DNA from: Escallonia rubra
Lineage: Eukaryota; Streptophyta; Magnoliopsida; Escalloniales; Escalloniaceae
Assembly (NCBI GenBank): GCA_033065855.1
Contig: JAVXUO010000922.1
Coordinates: forward strand, 1,364,001-1,428,000
Direction of reading: 5' to 3'
Length of the DNA stretch: 64,000 nucleotides
The notes below the pieces were generated by a model. It was not told the origin of the DNA. It worked only from the letters and a program-made list of their open reading frames with translations, and searched no databases. The translations under genes were made by a program, and so were the position numbers. Positions 58,301 through 64,000 of the stretch are shown in pieces; the stretch's first letter is position 1, and each line of letters starts with the position of its first letter.

Positions 58301-58459
58301 TCAATTTTCACCAATCAAAGCAGTACACATACAGAAAACAAAAAAAAAAAAAAACAGAAAACCCATATACGAGTTACGCAAATTGAATTATACTAGCTAT
58401 GTACGTGAGCATAAAGATGGCGAGACACAGGATAAACATACCGTAAGCAAGTCGTTCAT
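52222..58459 (-). CDS. SYP132: Plasma-membrane syntaxin (Qa-SNARE) SYP132-type, 13 exons, 311 aa
   Basis: A t-SNARE that drives fusion of secretory vesicles at the plasma membrane. Exons in transcript order: 58459-58442 (MNDLLT), 57967-57848, 57503-57447, 55223-55175, 54910-54822, 54710-54637, 54528-54486, 54414-54354, 54225-54200, 54123-54046, 52725-52645, 52561-52496, 52395-52222. All introns are GT-AG and all phases agree, giving 311 residues. Seen: acidic start with DIEMGTRVP, Habc helices (about 35-150), [20 protein letters not shown] motif with zero-layer Gln at residue 244 (VEAQGDLLD), then [20 protein letters not shown] as a C-terminal anchor and a short PWKSGKGA tail. The SYP13 group assignment rests on these blocks; SYP132 over SYP131 is judged from the C-terminus. 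A second last exon exists at 49886-50047. Confidence 0.94.
55224..57446 (-). other. Large third intron of the syntaxin gene
   Basis: 2.2 kb between exons 3 and 4. It contains a CT/C-rich stretch (56304-56332) and GC-richer DNA (56160-56520) whose open frames (for example 56164-56451) lie on the opposite strand and are low-complexity; no mobile-element ends were found. Confidence 0.7.
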
Positions 58460-58550
58460 CTTGATCGAATGACCTACACACAGGGAGGGTAAAAGTTGAT
58501 GTGGGTTTTGAAAAGAGGAAGCTAAGGAATAATGGGGTTACAACTAATAC

Positions 58551-58556
58551 TATATA
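58551..58556 (-). promoter_or_regulatory. Probable TATA box of the syntaxin gene
   Basis: TATATA in ACTATATAGTATTAG on the minus strand, about 92 bp upstream of the ATG at 58459. Position and context fit a core promoter but nothing else supports it. Confidence 0.4.
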
Positions 58557-58639
58557 GTTTTTAACGTATTATTGTGCCTGGCCGGCGGCAGTGGAAAGAC
58601 AAAGACAATGAGGATTAACAGCGCATGCCTGTGATGTGC

Positions 58640-59608
58640 TGTTCTATGTCTAAAAGGCGTTACTTACCAACAAGCAATGGAACATAAAGCTTTGTAGTTG
58701 ACTATCTTTCTTGCAAGAATTGCAAATTTCGGACCTTTTTTGATTTGGTTGTGGGCAACCATAACAATGTGGAACTCACCAAAGGGTCCGTCTGATTCTG
58801 GCAGGCCCGTGTGAAATTTTTTATTGAGCTACCTGAATTAAGATATTTCTTTTGGATAATAGCCCGTTTGATTCATTTGTAGTTGTCAATATTTGACTGA
58901 AATATTAAATTAGTGAAAGAGTCGGTTCACCGGTTTATTGATTAAAGTACTGAAGGAATTGTAATTCTAATGACCGTGATGACAAAAATTCTAATCTTCA
59001 TTATGGGTTTCAGCATAATTACGAAAAGAAACACCTCTTTTTGAAAAGACAAGAATAAAGTTTGTTTGGAAGCATTTAGAATTATTTAGAATTACGATGA
59101 TGCATATTACATTTACAATATGAATCAAACATCATTACTGAGCTCATAACTGAGCTCATAACGACCCTAATAACCATTGATCATTGAATCAAATGGGATC
59201 TAAAAGTATCGAATTGAAATAGCGCATCTCCAAAACCATAATGGCCCCACTTTTAATTTGTAATTCAGTTTCCCATGTATTTAGAAAATGTAACTCTATT
59301 TTCGCTTTAGTTAGTGGTCATTTTTGCTCCTAAGTGACGCTTCAATTCTTGTCGCGGTTGCATTCGACTTTAGCTCAAATACTCGCCCTTGCTCCATGAA
59401 CTAGTAATCCCACTGATAAGTACAATAATTGATAACATAAACTTCCGCTTATTTTTCTTTCCTCCCTCCTTGCAGTTGCTGTGTATAAAGAAGGAAAGAT
59501 ATACGTCAAGGAATTTATTGCACTAAAAAATAAGACATCCTTTGCAATGACGAAATATACCACATGCTCAAATATGTAATTATATTTTGTTGACATTCTC
59601 AACAACTT
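58640..59608. other. Intergenic DNA between syntaxin and tRNA
   Basis: No gene or repeat recognised apart from a short direct repeat GAGCTCATAACTGAGCTCATAAC at 59139-59161. Confidence 0.4.
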
Positions 59609-59680
59609 GCCCTTATAGCTCAGTGGTAGAGCGTCAGTCTTGTAAACTGAAGGTCCGCAGTTCGATCCTGCGTGAGGGCA
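59609..59680 (+). tRNA. tRNA-Thr (anticodon TGT)
   Basis: A complete cloverleaf of 72 nt: acceptor GCCCTTA/TGAGGGC plus discriminator A, D stem GCTC/GAGC, anticodon stem TCAGT/ACTGA with loop CTTGTAA (anticodon TGT), T stem CGCAG/CTGCG with loop TTCGATC. No intron. Upstream CAACAAC is the CAA-type start signal usual for plant tRNA genes, and TTTT at 59684 plus TTTTT at 59692 serve as polymerase III stops. A nuclear tRNA is more likely than an organellar insertion given the CAA motif and T-runs. Confidence 0.95.
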
Positions 59681-59694
59681 TTATTTTACTGTTT

Positions 59695-60300
59695 TTGTTA
59701 GCCTTAATAACTCTAAGGGTTAGCTCAATGAAAAGTTTCATGTTACAACCATTTCTCAGGAATCCGTTTAAGTTTTGTCTTCTGAATAAATTTGTTTCTT
59801 GGAAAACATGATTGACGTAGTAGTGAAGATCATTTTTATCAGCTCTCCTTGTCGTGGGGTCAATTTTATATGCGCACATTGTTTTATAATTTCTTCGATT
59901 TCTTAGAAGTTTGTTCTTGAATACTATATACACTCAATAGCTTTGCGCAATTGCGCGTTGGATATGTGCGTGACTGATGTAGTTATGGCGTGGGTTCACC
60001 ACGAGCTAGTTGCGATTTTTCATGCCTAAACTGGAATGTTTGCATTGTGCCTAATCTTGCTGCTTAGAGAGCGACATTGCACTAGATATTCATGTTACAA
60101 CAACTGCTTGCTGGCTTTAATAAAGAAAGACCAGTTCTCCCTTCCAAATGTATTCCTGGTGTAGTTGACCACGTAATGTGCAACATGTTTGAAGCCAAGA
60201 AAGTGGGTTCGCAGTCGACGTGGAGGTGCCACAAGGAATGCAGTCTGAGTCAAATGTCAAGTGTGCTGATGTGGGACACAACAAGAGTAGAGCAATGGCA
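59695..60300. other. Intergenic DNA, no gene seen
   Basis: An 86-codon frame at 60092-60352 runs into CACTA subterminal repeats and has no domain. Nothing else was recognised. Confidence 0.4.
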
Positions 60301-61263
60301 CACTGTTTTTAGTGACGGAATTTGGCTCCGTCACAGAAATTCCGTCACCTAAAACTAACCAATGTTAAGATGTAAAAACTAATATAAATTTAGCGACCAA
60401 ATAATTCGTTGCTAGAAGTTTCAGCTAAATGTCTAATTTTGATTGTTTTTTTTGTTTTTTTTAGCTTTGGAGAAAACCCCTAATGTATAATCTTAGGGCT
60501 TTGTTTTTCTTTTCATTTCCCTCTCCTTCTCTGAGCTCCCACTGCCATCTTCAATTCCCCAAAGCTCTCACCGTCGCCCCCTCCTTTCTCCCCATTCCGT
60601 CACCGCCGGCCGATTTCCCTCGTCGTTTCCCTTCGAGCCGCGCAGCGCCTGTGCGCTCCTGCCCCGCACGCCACGCCTGCTCCTGTCGCACTTGTTTTGC
60701 CCTACAAGCACAGTCGCTGTTCCTGCCGTGCCGCAGCAAGACTGCTGCTCCTACCTGGAAATTGCTCTCTCACCGAAAATTGTTGCTCCGTGGCTGCTCT
60801 CTCACCGAAAATTGATGCCGTCCGTTTTGCTGTCGCCGTTTCCCCCTCTGATTTGCTGCTGCAGGTAAGGTCACGGTCCTGTTTTCTCATGATTTTCTCT
60901 CTTTATATTTTCTCTTTCCTTTTCTTGAGTCCATTTTGCAATTACATGTTATAATTTGGTATATTGTGTTATTCATTGTAGGGATTGAACTAGTAGAGAT
61001 CTAGGTCTTGGAATTTTGGACAAGACCAAAATTGTGCTAAAAATAAAAGTCTAGTTATAATGTTATCATGTAAATGGTTTGTGCTAAAAATAAAAGTCTT
61101 ACGGCAAATTTATGCTATGTTACATACACAAAAAAAAAAAAATAGCCTAATACATATACTACTAAGATTATTTAAGGTCATGCTAGGTGAAATGTAATAT
61201 ATCTTATGAGTAGCCGTTAATTGTGTTTTTCTGTTTAGAAATTTTTCTTTGTTGGCTTTTCTT

Positions 61264-61857
61264 CCAGTTTCTTTTTGTGTGTTTTTGAAGGGTGGAAGGT
61301 GCAAGGGTCTTAATCAAACTGCTTGTGATTTCTATGGACAACTTGACGAAATCATCGAGTTAGAGTATGCTGGTGGGGGAAATCGACTGGTTATGTTCAA
61401 ATGTACATGGTTTGACATTACGTCAAGAACCAATTTCCATGTTAGTAGACATGGGATTGTCGATGTAAACATGAAATCAAGGCTGGCTTCAAATGACCCA
61501 TTTGTCTTTGTTTTTCAAGCTTCACAAGTGTTTTATGCAGATGCTGTTTCAAAAAGGAATATGAAATGGTCATCAGTTATTAGGACTAAGAAAATTGAAG
61601 TTTCAGATGTACCGGATACATACCAGGAGGATGAAGCTTCTGCTCTGTTACATGCTGGAGTAGATGAGATCGTTGACGACGTGCCTCTTCACGCAGTAGA
61701 TCAAGTTGGAAATGAAGTAGGAGATGACAAGATCAGTGCAATATATAATAATGATCATGAGACAAGTAGTGATGACGGAGAAGAAGATGAAGATGAAGAG
61801 GAACATGAAAATGAAGAAGATGAAGACGAAGACGAAGAAGATAAAGAGTTTGATTAA
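61264..61857 (+). pseudogene. DUF4216 segment of CACTA element 3
   Basis: An open frame carries CDFYGQLDEIIELEYAGGG, RLVMFKCTWFDIT, DVNMKSRLASNDPFVFVFQA and FYADAV, then an acidic tail of mainly Glu and Asp ending in EFD and TAA. It corresponds block by block to 5882-6628 of CACTA 1, but lacks the N-terminal NSGV part, so it is truncated or starts in an unseen exon. Similarity is clear at protein level and weak in the tail, meaning the copies are old or from different subfamilies. Confidence 0.75.
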
Positions 61858-62050
61858 ACACATTGTATTGATGATGATTGTCATGTATTTTGTGTGCACA
61901 TTAGCTTGCTTTCATGTGATTCAAACTATGGTGTCTAATTTTGTATGTTAGCAACACGTTTATCGACTTGATATTCACAGGTTTATATGCTTATATTAAT
62001 TCATTGCAATCGAACTTTTCTTTGATGAATTGTTATGTTTTAGTCATTAT

Positions 62051-63466
62051 GCAGCGTTCTACTAGCTCTCAGGGTCGAGCACGATCTCGAGCTGTATCGA
62101 CACCTATTGTTGGACTCGACCCGAGCGTCGAGCAGCCCCTTGACCCAACTAGCCTTGGCGTGACGTTACCTGGGGAATCATCAGTTGTATCTGCAAATGC
62201 AAGTGGTATAACTATAACTTAATTACATATCTTCCTTTGCCCTTTGTTTGTTTATCAATGTTGCATTACTTTTCTATTACGTTTAACAGCTCCTCGCCGT
62301 GGTTGAGGTCCGACACGTGGTGTGTTAGGTCGAGCAGGTCAACCAAAGGAAACATTAGATATTGTTGATGGAAAGTACATGCCTACACTATAGTATTTGA
62401 TATTATTTTCTTATGATTGATTATGAAATTCTATCGTTTTCTAGCTCCCTTACTGATATTTATGTATGTAATCATATAGCATTGAAAATGACAAAGCAAG
62501 AACCGCAATAAGTGGTATTGTGAAATCATGCATTAGAGGACCTTGGTCTGTGTGGTCTGATTGGAAGGACGAAGAAATTTTAACGGAGCAGATTTGGAGT
62601 AAGTTCCTTGTAAGTTGAGTTGAAGTGTTTGATTTATAGGACTAATTATTTAATTATGTTCATGTTCCAGTCTGTCGGCATGATTCTTTTACTTTTGTGG
62701 ACTTGGCAGAGGGTAAGAGAGCTTTCTTCAAGCACGTAAAACAAAATTATCACAAGTGGTTCTGTGCAGTGAGAGCACATGCACATAAAAGTTCTAGGGA
62801 AGGGGCTGATTTGGAGATGTGAAAAGCTTACCCTCCTCGGTGGCTAACCCATACTATCTAGGCCTCGATGGTGGATAAATGGAAACACGAGGAGTGGGAA
62901 TGCAAATATGAGCAAGGCAAGAGTGCACGTAGCAACAGTGCCTCTCATACTGGTGGTTCCGTACCACACGCTATTCTCGAGCATAGGAAGCGTTTACAAC
63001 ATCCAACGATGACTAAACCACAAGCCAAGCTGGTAGTTTATGAGGACACCCACCGTCTGAAGAATAAGCAAGGCAAGCCATATGTGACCGAGAAAGCGGA
63101 GAAAATCAGGGTAAGATCCAAACCGTTTCACTTTATATATTAGTTAATGCCTAAGATCATTTATGCCCTCTTCACCTATCTAGCATTCAAAATGGTATTT
63201 TTAATTGTATAATTGTCTCAACACATGTATTGCATTGTCCGCAAGATGCCTTTAAGTCTAAGGTAGAAGGTGCTCAGCCAATGAACTATGAGAATGATGT
63301 TGAGGAACTGTGGCTCACTGTACTGGAGGTCCTTGACAAGAAAAGACGTGCAGTTGGTCTTGGAACACGCGGACCACCACCACGGTCGAGGTTGAGCAGC
63401 ATGGGAGGATCATCTAGACGTATCACAGCCACACAAAATGTGACTGAGGATATGCCCGATCACTAG
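62051..63466 (+). pseudogene. Transposase_24-type gene of CACTA element 3, with stops
   Basis: Pieces collinear with the five-exon gene of CACTA 1: an N-terminal MQRSTSSQGRARSRAVSTP exon (62051-62205), APRRG-stop-GPTRG (62291 onward), ARTAISGIVKSCIRG/WSVWSDWKDEE (62482-62610), a FFKHVKQNYHKWFCAVRAHA block (62723 onward), ASHTGGSVPHAILEH and the C-terminal exon at 63230-63466. In-frame stops at RG*GPTRG, LEM*KAYPP and HTI*ASM show it is inactive; the first looks like CGA to TGA, a change expected from methylated-cytosine decay. Confidence 0.78.
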
Positions 63467-64000
63467 AAGCCACAACTGCGTAGCTTGTTTGAAGAATTTA
63501 TGCAAAAACATAAGGAACCAGAGGCACACATGTGGAGGGACATCAGGCTGAGGTACATATTCATGTATGTGTGTGTATGTGTGCGTGGAAGGGATTTTGG
63601 GTGGGTTCTATCACCGTGGTAATGGAAATAGTGAGCTTGCTTAGATAATGACTTAAGTGTAGTCTAATTAGATTATGTGCGGGCATATATGATTCATGAT
63701 TCTTCACCATATCATTTATGATGTGAATTTTTAGTAATTGTTAGTTAAATTTATCTTTTATATGATTGTGCAGCCATCCAGAAATACTGAGGATGATGAT
63801 GGCAATGATGGTTTGGATGCCAATGAGGAGTATGACCTTGATGAGGACGGAAATTGAGTGACCAACTAATCCCCTCTCTTTAATTTGAAATGTTCAAACA
63901 TCAACTTACTTTCATGTTCAAGGATGATCGCTACTATATGATAGTTTAGGATTTGTGTTGGACTTGGTATTTTATGTGTTTGTGGAATTATGGAGTTTGT

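Larger units (their letters stand above)
60301..64000 (+). mobile_element. CACTA element 3, running off the window
   Basis: Subterminal-type motifs lie at 60313-60410 (GTGACGGAATT, CCGTCACAGAAATTCCGTCAC, TTAGCGACC). A CACTG at 60301 may be the left end but lacks the usual CACTACAAGAAA, so the boundary is uncertain. Then come a GC-rich pyrimidine-biased leader (60480-60870), a DUF4216 coding segment and a broken Transposase_24-type gene. As in copies 1 and 2 the TNP2 catalytic part is not present. The right end is beyond 64000. Confidence 0.75.

Noticed and set aside
59609-59680. tRNA considered as a plastid or mitochondrial insertion
   Set aside because: Plant nuclear signals (CAA motif upstream, T-runs downstream) are present and the flanks are ordinary AT-rich nuclear DNA.
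60483-60815. 110-codon Ser/Pro-rich open frame at the start of CACTA 3
   Set aside because: Pyrimidine-rich leader composition, overlapping frames on both strands, no conserved motif.

Overview
This is nuclear DNA from a dicot plant: introns with plant-type splice sites, a peroxisomal isocitrate lyase, a SYP13-type syntaxin, a DUF868 gene, a tRNA and many classes of plant transposon. The species cannot be named from the sequence. Only four loci look like intact host genes: isocitrate lyase (26501-29744, +, three exons, 575 aa), a single-exon DUF868 protein (34588-35520, +), a plasma-membrane Qa-SNARE of the SYP132 type (58459 down to 52222, or down to 49886, -, 13 exons) and tRNA-Thr(UGU) (59609-59680, +). 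They share no operon-like or pathway relation; the spaces between them are filled by nested, mostly dead mobile elements.

Layout. 1-4987: 3' half of a Ty3/gypsy element of the Tat type (broken integrase, large antisense coding remnant, palindrome-rich tandem array, 3' LTR). 5285-5605: a tiny TRIM retroelement. 5882-10084: the 3' half of a CACTA element, with a 1,075-bp long-TIR MULE inside one of its introns. 10085-14097: AT-rich DNA without recognisable genes. 14098-18568: an old non-coding gypsy element on the minus strand whose right LTR is folded into an inverted repeat and split by a solo LTR that is itself split by a second MULE. 18730-19080: a LINE remnant. 22963-24228: a third MULE carrying a receptor-kinase gene fragment (Pack-MULE). 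24579-24793: a fold-back element. 26400-29830: the isocitrate lyase gene. 31631-32652: a hAT-like non-autonomous element with 8-bp target duplication. 34588-35520: the DUF868 gene. 37536-42836: 5'-truncated Ty1/copia element of the SIRE type, inserted in a second CACTA element (42837-43694). 44470-49780: gene-poor DNA. 49786-58560: the syntaxin gene. 60301-64000: a third CACTA element running off the window.

The most interesting point is the syntaxin gene. It has two complete alternative last exons, each encoding the end of the SNARE region, a membrane anchor and a stop codon, and each followed by its own poly(A) signal. This is the architecture described for the Medicago SYP132 locus, where one C-terminal isoform is devoted to root symbiosis. 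Also notable are the non-canonical GC-AG last intron of isocitrate lyase, the kinase-capturing Pack-MULE, and the clear order of insertion events readable from 5-, 8-, 9- and 10-bp target-site duplications.
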